A stretch of 12,211 nt of DNA from Alphaproteobacteria bacterium (GTDB taxonomy: Bacteria; Pseudomonadota; Alphaproteobacteria; SP197), in the NCBI GenBank assembly GCA_022822575.1, contig JAJEBJ010000061.1, positions 1-12,211 on the forward strand, given 5' to 3'. A model generated the notes under the pieces. The model did no database searches. It was not told the DNA's origin and worked only from the letters and a program-made list of their open reading frames with translations. The first letter of the stretch is position 1. Each line of letters starts with the position of its first letter. Positions 1-7,663 of this stretch are shown here, piece after piece. A program made the position numbers and the translations under genes.

Positions 1-16
1 ACAGACGCCTGAGAAC

Positions 17-2179
17 ATGACGCCGTGGATGCGCACGGTGGTGCGTCACATCGATGTCACGAATCTCTGGGTTGGCCGCATAACCTGCCTGCTGCTGCTT
101 CCCGTCATCTTTGCCATGGTCTACGAGGTTGTCGCACGCAAGCTGTTCATTGCACCGACCCTGTGGGCCTACGAAGTGAGCCGAATGTTCGCCGGCGCAC
201 TGTTCATGCTGGGGGCAGGGTATGCCCTGATGCGGGGCGTTCACATTCGCGCCGACTTTCTCTATCGCCACTGGCCGGTCAGGACCCAGGCGACTGTCGA
301 CGCGCTGCTCTATCTCACGTTCTACTTTCCGGCCATGCTGTTTTTCTTCTGGGTGTCGGCGGACTACACGGCCGGCGCATGGATCAGTGGCGAGCGGTCC
401 ATGGACACGACGATGATGGCTCCGCTGGCGCCGGCGCGGACAGCAATGCCGCTGGGCGCCTTCTTCCTGATCCTTCAGGGGATCTCCGAGTTTCTCAAGT
501 CCCTCCACAACATGGGTCCGGCACGGCAGCGCCGTTTCCTGGTGGCCATGCCGTTCTATGTTGTCCTGCTGGCCGTGCTCTTTCTGGGGACCTTCGCACC
601 ACAAACGGTGCCGATCGGGGAGTTCTGGTCAACCGTGATTTCCGGCACGGGACTTTCCGGAATTGCTCCCGAGTGGATCGGGGTGGTCATGATCGGTGTC
701 ATGCTGTTCGCAATCTTCGTCGGGTTTCCGATTTCGTTCACCCTCGTCTTTCTCGGTTTCACGTTCGGCGCCTGGGGTTTCGGCGGCAAACTGGTCTTTT
801 ACCTGCAGACGTTCCAGTTCAACAACGTCATGCTCGAGCAGACCCTGGCGGCGGTACCGCTCTTCGTGTTCATGGGCATCCTGATGGAACAGGCGGGCCT
901 CATGGAGAGGCTGTTCGCCGCCGTACAGCTCATGTTGTCGCGTACACGCGGTGCCCTCTACCTGGCGGTCATGTTCGTATCGACGATCTTTGCCGCGGCG
1001 ACCGGCATCGTCGGAGCCTCGGTGACCATTCTCGGCATCATGGCAGCCAAGACCATGAACAGGTCAGGCTACAACGTGCGGCTGGCAGCCGGGACGATCA
1101 CGGCCGGCGGCACGCTGGGCATTCTCATTCCACCGTCGATCATGCTTGTGGTGATGGGGCCCGTGCTAGAGGTTCCTGTCACCGACCTGTTCGCGGCGGC
1201 GATTGTCCCCGGCATCCTGCTTGCCAGCCTCTATGCAGCCTATTCGCTGTTTCGCTGTTGGCTGGACCCGTCATTGGGGCCCATCCTGCCACCGGAAGCG
1301 CAGCCCAGGACATCGCCGTACTACTGGCTCGAAGCAGTCACGGTGCTGGGGTCCATCAGCATATTCTTCGTCCTGGTGGTTCTGGCGCTTGCCGGAGAGT
1401 TGTCCGGCCTGTTCCCACTGTCCTGGGCGGTCATTCCTCTTGGCTGGATGGGGTTCATGTACCTTGGTGCGGTCGCGATCCGTCGGACCAAGCCCGCAGG
1501 ATTCTATTTCTCGGATCTCTGGTACGAGTTTTTCATGGGACTCGTACCTCCTTCGGCCCTGGTGGCATTTGCGCTCGGCTCGATACTCTTCGGCTGGGCG
1601 ACACCTGCCGAAGGTGCCGGATGCGGGGCATTCGGTGCCCTCGTGCTGTCGGCCGCCTACGGAAAGCTGTCGCACAAGTCACTGTTCACTGCGCTGGTCA
1701 AGACACTGGAAATCACGGTTCTCATCATGTTCCTGGTCGCGGCGTCCAACTTCTTTGGCGCCGTCTTCTCCAGGCTTGGTACCCCGACCATGCTCACCGA
1801 GCTGCTGCTCACGTGGGATCTTTCCGAGACGCTGATTCTCATCATCATCATGGCGCTGATCTTTCTGCTGGGATGGCCACTCGAGTGGGTGCCGATCGTT
1901 CTCATCATCATTCCGATCCTGATCCCGGCGCTGGACAAGATCGGCATCAGCCTGACCTGGTTCGGCATCCTGGTCGCCGTCAACCTCCAGACCGCCTGGC
2001 TAAGTCCGCCAGTTGCTCTTTCCGCCTACTTCCTCAAGGGCGTGGTGCCTGAGTGGGATCTCAAGGACATCTACTACGGCATGATGCAGTTCATGGTCAT
2101 TCAGCTGATCGGCCTCACGTTGATCTTCATCTTCCCGCAGCTCGCGTTGTGGCTGCCGTCCTACATCTACGGGGATTAG
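17..2179 (+). CDS. TRAP transporter fused permease (DctQ-DctM)
   Basis: Inner-membrane permease of a tripartite ATP-independent periplasmic (TRAP) transporter, which imports organic acids or related solutes using an ion gradient. Residues about 10-165 form a DctQ-like small subunit with four hydrophobic segments and the typical VHIRADFLY stretch after the second. A linking hydrophobic segment (about 175-195) leads into a DctM-like large subunit from about residue 215 to the end. DctM hallmarks are VPLFVFMGILMEQAGLMER near residue 280, GGTLGILIPPSIMLVVMG near residue 366, and GWATPAEGAGCGAFGAL near residue 530. Fused QM permeases are a known variant (the sialic acid SiaQM type). The DctM half is about 500 residues, longer than the usual 425, because of an extra hydrophobic region near residues 415-500. 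Substrate unknown. The ATG at 17 follows a possible upstream stop at 10-12, so an upstream binding-protein gene is plausible. Confidence 0.93.
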   Translation: MTPWMRTVVRHIDVTNLWVGRITCLLLLPVIFAMVYEVVARKLFIAPTLWAYEVSRMFAGALFMLGAGYALMRGVHIRADFLYRHWPVRTQATVDALLYLTFYFPAMLFFFWVSADYTAGAWISGERSMDTTMMAPLAPARTAMPLGAFFLILQGISEFLKSLHNMGPARQRRFLVAMPFYVVLLAVLFLGTFAPQTVPIGEFWSTVISGTGLSGIAPEWIGVVMIGVMLFAIFVGFPISFTLVFLGFTFGAWGFGGKLVFYLQTFQFNNVMLEQTLAAVPLFVFMGILMEQAGLMERLFAAVQLMLSRTRGALYLAVMFVSTIFAAATGIVGASVTILGIMAAKTMNRSGYNVRLAAGTITAGGTLGILIPPSIMLVVMGPVLEVPVTDLFAAAIVPGILLASLYAAYSLFRCWLDPSLGPILPPEAQPRTSPYYWLEAVTVLGSISIFFVLVVLALAGELSGLFPLSWAVIPLGWMGFMYLGAVAIRRTKPAGFYFSDLWYEFFMGLVPPSALVAFALGSILFGWATPAEGAGCGAFGALVLSAAYGKLSHKSLFTALVKTLEITVLIMFLVAASNFFGAVFSRLGTPTMLTELLLTWDLSETLILIIIMALIFLLGWPLEWVPIVLIIIPILIPALDKIGISLTWFGILVAVNLQTAWLSPPVALSAYFLKGVVPEWDLKDIYYGMMQFMVIQLIGLTLIFIFPQLALWLPSYIYGD

Positions 2180-2308
2180 AAGCAACAAAGAGAAGTCGGC
2201 GTTCGTGGCGATGACGCGCTATCGGGGTGCTGCGGGCGACACTTCCCGGGATTGCCGACCTGAACGGCCTTGTGTCCGTGATTTCGCGGTCTGGCTGCGC
2301 TTCAGCGA

Positions 2309-2911
2309 TCAGATCCTGTCGGCGAAGGCGGCGATGCCACGTTTGTGATGGAGGATCTCGTCGCGGCTTAGGCCGTGGAGTTCGTGGGGGAAGACCAGCC
2401 AGCTCTCAGTCTTGTGGACGTAGAAGTCCGGCACGCGATCGGTGCGGTTGCTATCCGGCTTGTAGAAGACCGTGGCGATGCGCGTGTCGTCGGGAGTGTT
2501 GCGGCGGGCCTTGCGGCGAAGATGGGAGATGATCGCATCGATGCTGAGGCCGGTATCGAAGACGTCATCGACGATGAGCAGGCCCTGATCGGCGTTCACG
2601 TTGTCGATGATGTACTGCATGCCGTGCACGCGGACCTTCTCGTGCTTTTGCGCGATGGACCGATAGAAGGACGTGCGGATGGCGATGTGATCGGTCTCGA
2701 CACCGAAGAAATCGAGCAGTTCCTGCACGGCGATGCCAACCGGCGATCCTCCGCGCCATACCCCGACAATGAAGGTCGGACGGAAACCGCTGTCGAGGAT
2801 CTGCATGCCGAGACGGAAGGAATCCTCGAGCAGGGATTCGGCGGTGATGTAGTGCTTGTCCACTGCCGCCGGTTCAGCAGGTGATCGGACTGCCGGTGCT
2901 GCTTGTGCCAT
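2309..2911 (-). CDS. phosphoribosyltransferase family protein (hypoxanthine/guanine type)
   Basis: A 200-residue type I phosphoribosyltransferase, which transfers ribose-5-phosphate from PRPP to an acceptor, probably a purine base in salvage. The PRPP-binding signature LLIVDDVFDTGLS lies at residues 111-123, with the paired acidic residues D115-D116. The early loop VGVWRGGSPVG at 49-59 matches the pyrophosphate-binding loop of HPRT/XPRT-like enzymes. The acceptor base cannot be read from the sequence, and a regulatory PRTase-fold protein is possible. I chose the ATG at 2911 because a GAGG lies about 11 nt upstream on the minus strand; an in-frame GTG at 2962 has no well-spaced ribosome site. 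It is the last gene of the minus-strand set, 132 nt beyond the VOC gene, and converges on the TRAP gene with 129 nt between their ends. No clear terminator hairpin is visible in that gap. Confidence 0.88.
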   Translation of the reverse strand: MAQAAPAVRSPAEPAAVDKHYITAESLLEDSFRLGMQILDSGFRPTFIVGVWRGGSPVGIAVQELLDFFGVETDHIAIRTSFYRSIAQKHEKVRVHGMQYIIDNVNADQGLLIVDDVFDTGLSIDAIISHLRRKARRNTPDDTRIATVFYKPDSNRTDRVPDFYVHKTESWLVFPHELHGLSRDEILHHKRGIAAFADRI

Positions 2912-3043
2912 GGTCTGCGACCTCAACCCTGGAATGTCGGGGAGAGTACAGGTCTCTTTCACCCTTGGCGGCGACTATGGTCATGCTCCCGACGCCGTTC
3001 AAGGTGATCCATCCACATGCCCTCCTGGCGGGAGGCCCGGGTA

Positions 3044-3421
3044 TCAGACCACCCGGTCACCGGCATGGGACGAGGTGACTGCAAACCGGTAGCCGCTGGG
3101 CCCGTCAATGTGGAAGGTGTCGTGAATGCGTCCGCGCTTTATGTCCGAGGCGGTGACACCGTCAGTCGTGAAGTCGTCATGCGCCGCATCGATGTCGTCG
3201 ACCATGAGATCGAAGGGGGCCTCGGTGCCGGGTTTCACCGCCTGGCGGGCCGGGCTCACCACCAGATGAGTGCCGCCGCGCAACTCGAGAACTCCGAAGT
3301 TGTCGCCGCGAAAGATGTCGCGCATGCCGTGGCGCACGAAGAAGGCATAGGCCTCATCGACGTCCTCCACGTCGATACTCACATGCCCCACCGCCAGTTT
3401 CGGCCTTCCATCGTCGCTCAT
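3044..3421 (-). CDS. VOC-fold (glyoxalase/bleomycin-resistance/dioxygenase) protein
   Basis: A 125-residue single-module vicinal-oxygen-chelate protein made of two beta-alpha-beta-beta-beta repeats. The first half shows KLAVGHVSIDVEDVDEA (8-24), with H13 where the first metal ligand usually sits, and VLELRGGTHLVV (44-55), giving E46 or H52 as a second candidate. In the second half the usual His before the VDD turn appears as Pro-Phe-Asp (PFDLMVDD), and the final strand IDGPSGYRFAV lacks the usual Glu. The full four-ligand metal site of glyoxalase I or extradiol dioxygenases is therefore not evident. Function unknown; a binding, resistance or isomerase role is possible. The ATG at 3421 is chosen over the longer frame (to 3460) because GGAGG lies 8 nt upstream. 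It sits 73 nt downstream of the MFS gene on the same strand. Confidence 0.85.
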   Translation of the reverse strand: MSDDGRPKLAVGHVSIDVEDVDEAYAFFVRHGMRDIFRGDNFGVLELRGGTHLVVSPARQAVKPGTEAPFDLMVDDIDAAHDDFTTDGVTASDIKRGRIHDTFHIDGPSGYRFAVTSSHAGDRVV

Positions 3422-3494
3422 TGCAGTGTCCTCCAGGGGTCGCTCTTCGATGACGATCATACGACACGTCGACGACGGCAGGCCAATCGGTGGT

Positions 3495-4733
3495 CTACTC
3501 GGCCGGCTGCATGATCCGGGGCCGCCGGAACGTGGTTTCGCGGCCAGGCATCGGCCGGGAAGGAATCATGCATGAAAGGGCGAGCGAGATGGCCGCCATG
3601 CCGGCGCCGACGAGGAACACGGTCATGCGCCCGTCGGCATCGGCAACCCAGATGAGGCCCAGCATCCACGGCATCGTCACCGCTGCGATATGGTTGATCG
3701 TGAAGGAGACGCCAGCGGTCGAGGCAATGTCACCGGTCTCGGCGATCTTGCGGAAGTAGCTCTTGATGGCGATGGCAAGGGCAAAGAAGAGATGATCAAG
3801 GATGTAGAGCGCGGCGGCCATCCAGGCGACCTCGACAAACGCATAGGCGACAAAGATGCCGATCAGTCCGACGTACTCCAGGATCAGCGCCGGCCTTTCG
3901 CCCCAATGCATGATCAGGCGTCCGACCCGCGGAGCCAGCCACATGGCAATGACGTGGTTGGCCGCGAACAGGGCGACGACGGCCTCCGGGCGGTAGCCGA
4001 ACTCGGCGACCATCAGAAACGCCGCAAATCCGACGAAGATCTGGCGGCGTCCCCCGGACATGAACTCCAGCGCGTAGTAGAGCCAGTAGCGCCTGCGCAG
4101 GACGATCGTCATGGTTTGGAAGCTGGATTCTCCGAAACGCGGAAAGAACATCCAGCAGAACAGGCCCAGCCCCAGGGTGGCCGATCCGGAAATCAGGTAG
4201 ACGATCCAGTAGGGTGAATCCAGGAACTCGAAAGCGACATAGACCAGGGCGTAGGCGACCAGGGATCCGGCGGCAGCCACGGCGGCCATGCGGCCCAGTA
4301 CAAGCGGCAACTCCTCCTTCGACGTCCACTGCATGGAGAGCGACTGCTCCATGGTGGCGAGGTAGTGGAATCCGGTCGACATCACCATGGTCGTGAAATA
4401 GAGCCCCCAGACCGTGGGCAACAGACCGGTGAGGGCGACTCCCAGGCCCAGGACGCTGAGTGCAAGAATGGCGAAGGTCTGCTGGCGCCAGACAAGCAGC
4501 ATGTAGACAACCGTGAACGCAAGGAACCCGGGTATCTCGCGCACGGACTCGAGAATGCCGCGTTCCAGCCCGGTGAAGTTCACGACATCGACGGCGAAGT
4601 TGTTGATCAGGGCCGACCACGGCTCGAAGGCGATGGGGATCGACGCGGCAAAGATCAGCAGCAGAATCTGGGGGCTGCGCCAGCCGTCCTTCAGCACTCC
4701 CTGCCAGTCACGAAGAAGATAACGGCTGCGCAT
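3495..4733 (-). CDS. MFS transporter
   Basis: A 412-residue polytopic membrane protein with roughly 11-12 hydrophobic segments, consistent with the major facilitator superfamily: an N-terminal bundle (about 23-175), a central basic loop near residues 215-225 rich in Arg and Tyr, and a C-terminal bundle (about 230-392), ending in an Arg-rich cytoplasmic tail. Family placement rests on length, topology and the two-bundle pattern with a central loop. The classic loop 2-3 motif (GxLaDrxGrr) is not clear, so this is a divergent MFS member. Substrate unknown. Its ATG lies just 3 nt after the stop codon of the upstream SDR gene, so the two are almost certainly co-transcribed and translationally coupled; no strong Shine-Dalgarno is visible, as expected for coupling. 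The SDR partner suggests transport of a compound oxidised or reduced by that enzyme, or export of its product. Confidence 0.85.
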   Translation of the reverse strand: MRSRYLLRDWQGVLKDGWRSPQILLLIFAASIPIAFEPWSALINNFAVDVVNFTGLERGILESVREIPGFLAFTVVYMLLVWRQQTFAILALSVLGLGVALTGLLPTVWGLYFTTMVMSTGFHYLATMEQSLSMQWTSKEELPLVLGRMAAVAAAGSLVAYALVYVAFEFLDSPYWIVYLISGSATLGLGLFCWMFFPRFGESSFQTMTIVLRRRYWLYYALEFMSGGRRQIFVGFAAFLMVAEFGYRPEAVVALFAANHVIAMWLAPRVGRLIMHWGERPALILEYVGLIGIFVAYAFVEVAWMAAALYILDHLFFALAIAIKSYFRKIAETGDIASTAGVSFTINHIAAVTMPWMLGLIWVADADGRMTVFLVGAGMAAISLALSCMIPSRPMPGRETTFRRPRIMQPAE

Positions 4734-4736
4734 GGT

Positions 4737-5546
4737 TCAGCCGGCGAAGCTGTAGGAGTCCATGTCGAACCGCGGCTGGCCTGTGACACCTGTCAGGCCG
4801 CCGTCGCAGACGAGCATGGTGGAGTTGACGAAACTGGCATCGTCACTGGCAAGAAAGCAGATGGCGGCGGCGCATTCTTCGGGCGTGCCAATGCGGCCGA
4901 GAGGGGTTGATCGGGCATAGGCGGCAGCCTGTTCGGGCGCTGTCTCGAGGCTTGCCAGCATGCGCCGGGTGCCGATGGGGCCAGGACAGATGGCGTTGGC
5001 ACGAATGTTGTAGCGTCCGACTTCCCAGGCGAGGCACTGGGTGAGATTCCAGATCGCCGCCTTCGCGGCATTGTAGGCGCCCCACCCGGGGTCCCCGGCA
5101 AGGCCGGAGATCGATGACATGTTGACGATGGCTCCGCCGCCCGTCGTCTTCATCCGGCGCACCGCGAGGCGACAGCAGATGACGGTCGAGAGCACGTTGA
5201 GACGCCACAGGCGTTCCCAGTCTTCGCTGGCCAGGTCCTCGATGGTGCCGAACATGGAGTTTCCGGCGATATGGATCGAGGCATCGAGCCTGCCGTTCGA
5301 AATGTGATCGAGCGTCTCGAAGGCCGCCTCGATCCCGGACTCCTCCATGACATCGGCCACGACCGGTGTCACGTTCCTGCCCTCATCCGTCAAGGGTCCA
5401 ACCGCATCCGCGAGGTCGCCGGCCTGGTGGTCGACGGCGACGACGGTGGCGCCTTCGCCGGCCAGCCGTTCCATAGTCGCCCTGCCGATGCCGTTGGCGG
5501 CGCCTGTCAGGAGAGCCACCTTGTCTTCAAACCGGTTCATGGTCAC
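4737..5546 (-). CDS. SDR family NAD(P)-dependent oxidoreductase
   Basis: Classical short-chain dehydrogenase/reductase, 269 residues, interconverting an alcohol and a carbonyl. The cofactor motif TGAANGIG is at 14-21. D39 at the end of the second strand favours NAD over NADP. The catalytic tetrad is visible as N117, S145 (in NMSSISG), Y158 and K162 (YNAAK). The usual NNAG motif reads HIAG (92-95), a mild deviation. The C-terminal pattern with CPGPIGT (about 194-200) and FVNSTMLVCDGG is typical of the family. Substrate unknown. The GTG at 5546 is taken as start because GGAGG ends 9 nt upstream; an ATG two codons later (5540) would be 15 nt from it. It is the first gene of the minus-strand set and is transcribed divergently from the phosphatase/ADP-ribosylhydrolase gene, sharing a 95-nt intergenic region. 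Confidence 0.92.
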   Translation of the reverse strand: MTMNRFEDKVALLTGAANGIGRATMERLAGEGATVVAVDHQAGDLADAVGPLTDEGRNVTPVVADVMEESGIEAAFETLDHISNGRLDASIHIAGNSMFGTIEDLASEDWERLWRLNVLSTVICCRLAVRRMKTTGGGAIVNMSSISGLAGDPGWGAYNAAKAAIWNLTQCLAWEVGRYNIRANAICPGPIGTRRMLASLETAPEQAAAYARSTPLGRIGTPEECAAAICFLASDDASFVNSTMLVCDGGLTGVTGQPRFDMDSYSFAG

Positions 5547-5641
5547 GACATAGCGCCTCCGGATCAGCGACGCCAGACAATCCGCATGGGATGCTCCGGA
5601 TGGGCTATGCTCGCCTTGATGGCAGATTGCGGAGAACAGGG
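5547..5641. promoter_or_regulatory. divergent intergenic region with imperfect inverted repeat
   Basis: This 95-nt gap separates the start of the minus-strand SDR gene from the plus-strand phosphatase/ADP-ribosylhydrolase gene, so it should hold promoters for both. An imperfect dyad spans 5580-5601: ATCCGCAT, a GGG spacer, then ATGC and GGAT interrupted by a 3-nt TCC bulge. It could be an operator or chance. A TATGCT at about 5606 could serve as a plus-strand -10 element, but no convincing -35 lies at the right distance. Ribosome sites are clear on both sides: GGAGG for the SDR gene (minus strand, about 5556-5560) and GGAG at 5631-5634 for the plus-strand gene. No regulator gene is present in the window. 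Confidence 0.4.
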
Positions 5642-7480
5642 GTGCTTGTTTCGTCTCTTCTGGCGCCGGTGATCGATGCGGTCTCCGAGGCCGCAGACAT
5701 GCTGGTCAGGGAATCGCGTCGTCCGGGGGGCCCGCGTGGCGCCGGTGACAAGGCCGACATCGACGTCGAGATCGAGAACCATCTCGCCATTCGGCTCATG
5801 GCCCTCCTGCCGGCGCGTTTCGTGGGAGAGGAAACGCCGGTCCGCCCCGGTGACGGGTCATCCCGCTGCTGGCTGGTGGATCCGCACGACGGGACGTGGG
5901 CGTGGCTTAATGGATATCGAGGTTCTTCGGTGTCGGTCGCACTGATTGAAGACGGGGTGCCGGTGCTTGGCGTCATCTGCGCGCCCATGAGTCCCGATCG
6001 CGGCCGGGATCTCATCGCCTGGGCCGAAGGCCACGCCAACCTGTTCCGCAATGGCGCCGAAGTGACGGTCGATCTCACCGCGGATGAACTTGACGGCAAG
6101 GCAAGGGTCTTCGTGGACCACACGAAATCGCTCACCCCGGTTGCATGGGGCCGCGCCGTGGCTCCGGCACGGTTCATCGCCCTCCCGGGAATCGCCTACA
6201 GACTGGCTCGAGTGGCGATCGGGGACGGCGTTGCCACTCTCTCGCTCGGTGGGCCGCGAGGCATTGACTATGCTGCCGGCCATGCCCTGTTGCGGGGCGC
6301 TGGTGGTGTGCTTCTCGATGAATCGGGCAAGGAAGTCACCTATACCCGGGATGGCGCCAGCCGCGTCCGGCGATGTTTCGCAGGGGCTCCCGCTGCCGCT
6401 CAAGAACTGGCCGGCCGTTCCTGGCCACCACCGCGGGGCCAGGAGCCGTCACGGCCGAGGCTCGGGCTCACCTGGCCTGCAACCGTGAGCGACGCCATAC
6501 TCGACCGGTCCAAAGGGTGTCTCTTCGGCCAGGTGGTTGGCGACAACCTGGGCGCGCTGGTGGAGTTCAAGGCAGGGAGCACGATACGCCGGCTCCATCC
6601 GGACGGCGTGCGCAATCTCGAGGACGGCGGGGAATGGAACATCCTCGCCGGTCAGGCGACGGATGACAGCGAGCTGGCCCTTGCTCTTGCCAGGACCCTC
6701 GTCTGCACCGGGCACTATGACGATGAGGCAACCGCCGCCTCCTACGGCGCGTGGCTGTGGTCCGGCCCCTTCGATTGTGGCAACACCACCGCTCAGGCGC
6801 TTGGCCCTGCCTCTCACACCACCGCGGGACAAAAGGCCACCGCCGCCCGGTCCTCGGCCAGCATGGAGAGTCAGGCCAACGGATCTCTGATGCGAATCGC
6901 GCCTCTCGGCATATGGGCCGGGGATCCGGGTCTCGCGGACCGGACGGCCCGTGACGATTCAAGGCTGACCCATCCGCATCCGGTCTGTGTCGATGCCTGC
7001 GGCGCCCTCGCCGCCGCCATCGCGGAGGGACTGCATTCCGGGAATCGTGGCGCCATGATCGAAGTGGCACGAGCCCATTGCACCACGCAGGAGATTTCGG
7101 ACTGCCTCGATGATGCTGTCTCCGGAACATGGCCGGAGGTCTTTGACGGCCACACCATGGGCTGGGTTCTCATCGCCTTCCGCAATGCCTTCTGCCACCT
7201 CGCACGCGGCGACTCCATCGAGGAGACCCTCGTGACGACAGTCGGGAGGGGAGGGGACACCGACACCAACGCGGCCATCGCCGGCGCCCTGACGGGAGCG
7301 GCTGACGGACTGGGGTCCTTTCCCAGGCGCTGGGTCCTGCCCGTGATGTCCTGTCGTCCCGCCAGGGACCTCGGTGCGGCACAACCGCGCCCGATGATCT
7401 ACTGGCCTGATGACCTGGCCGACCTCGCGGAGGCTCTTGTCACCGCCCGACCGGAGGGCTGTCATCAGAACGTGACGTAG
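5642..7480 (+). CDS. CysQ/IMPase-like phosphatase fused to ADP-ribosylglycohydrolase
   Basis: A 612-residue two-domain protein. Domain 1 (about 5-265) is an inositol-monophosphatase/CysQ-type Mg-dependent phosphatase: GEE at 62-64, DPHDGT at 80-85 and GIDYAAG around D209 supply the metal ligands. The following stretch VSVALIEDGVPVLGVICAP resembles CysQ (3'(2'),5'-bisphosphate nucleotidase) more than IMPase. A Pro/Arg-rich linker (about 262-280) leads to domain 2 (about 284-600), an ADP-ribosylglycohydrolase (DraG/ARH family): GDNLGALVEF 300-309, TDDS 340-343, NGSLMR 413-418, THPHP 443-447 and GGDTDTN 537-543, including both Mg-binding clusters. Both active sites look intact. Substrate unknown; an ADP-ribosyl or other N-ribosyl compound followed by dephosphorylation is inference. 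I chose the GTG at 5642, with GGAG 7 nt upstream; a longer frame from the ATG at 5591 adds 17 residues with no family similarity. Confidence 0.85.
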   Translation: MLVSSLLAPVIDAVSEAADMLVRESRRPGGPRGAGDKADIDVEIENHLAIRLMALLPARFVGEETPVRPGDGSSRCWLVDPHDGTWAWLNGYRGSSVSVALIEDGVPVLGVICAPMSPDRGRDLIAWAEGHANLFRNGAEVTVDLTADELDGKARVFVDHTKSLTPVAWGRAVAPARFIALPGIAYRLARVAIGDGVATLSLGGPRGIDYAAGHALLRGAGGVLLDESGKEVTYTRDGASRVRRCFAGAPAAAQELAGRSWPPPRGQEPSRPRLGLTWPATVSDAILDRSKGCLFGQVVGDNLGALVEFKAGSTIRRLHPDGVRNLEDGGEWNILAGQATDDSELALALARTLVCTGHYDDEATAASYGAWLWSGPFDCGNTTAQALGPASHTTAGQKATAARSSASMESQANGSLMRIAPLGIWAGDPGLADRTARDDSRLTHPHPVCVDACGALAAAIAEGLHSGNRGAMIEVARAHCTTQEISDCLDDAVSGTWPEVFDGHTMGWVLIAFRNAFCHLARGDSIEETLVTTVGRGGDTDTNAAIAGALTGAADGLGSFPRRWVLPVMSCRPARDLGAAQPRPMIYWPDDLADLAEALVTARPEGCHQNVT

Positions 7481-7594
7481 CGCCGCGTGTCGAGGATCGG
7501 CGACCACCGCCATGCGCGTGCACTCGGCCGCTCCATCGACGACGACATCCCGTGGAAACCCGGCATCATCGAGCTCGCGCCGGAAGTCTGAAGT
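7481..7594 (+). pseudogene. coding-like remnant in frame after the ADP-ribosylhydrolase stop
   Basis: Directly after the TAG at 7478-7480, the same frame stays open for 37 codons and ends in a TGA at 7592-7594. The sense codons are strongly G/C-ending (about 33 of 37), as in the real genes here, and the peptide ends in a protein-like tail (GRSIDDDIPWKPGIIELAPEV, written here in part: IPWKPGIIELAPEV). There is no start codon with a ribosome site, and I do not recognise the family. It could be the 3' remnant of a lost gene, or the former C-terminus of the upstream protein cut off by the TAG. The latter is less likely because the upstream hydrolase already ends at the usual place for its family. 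Chance in GC-rich DNA is not excluded. Confidence 0.25.
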
Positions 7595-7663
7595 CCGGCC
7601 GAAGGCTTTGCATGACCCGTGACTTGCGGCAGGATGACCAAGAAGGAAACGGAGGATCTGCTC

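Noticed and set aside
1..12. Three codons and a TGA that could be the end of an upstream TRAP binding-protein gene
   Set aside because: Position fits, but three codons cannot support a call.
25..2052. 675-codon open frame on the plus strand, offset from the TRAP permease
   Set aside because: Its translation is rich in Arg, His and Gly with no domain, while the overlapping frame encodes a clear DctQ-DctM permease.
2180..2308. Search for a bidirectional terminator between the convergent TRAP and phosphoribosyltransferase genes
   Set aside because: Only short repeats with long loops (for example GTCGGC and GCCGAC) are visible; none looks like a terminator.
3021..3035. CCTCC/GGAGG hairpin just past the VOC stop
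   Set aside because: Only 5 bp with a 5-nt loop and no T-run; too weak to call a terminator.
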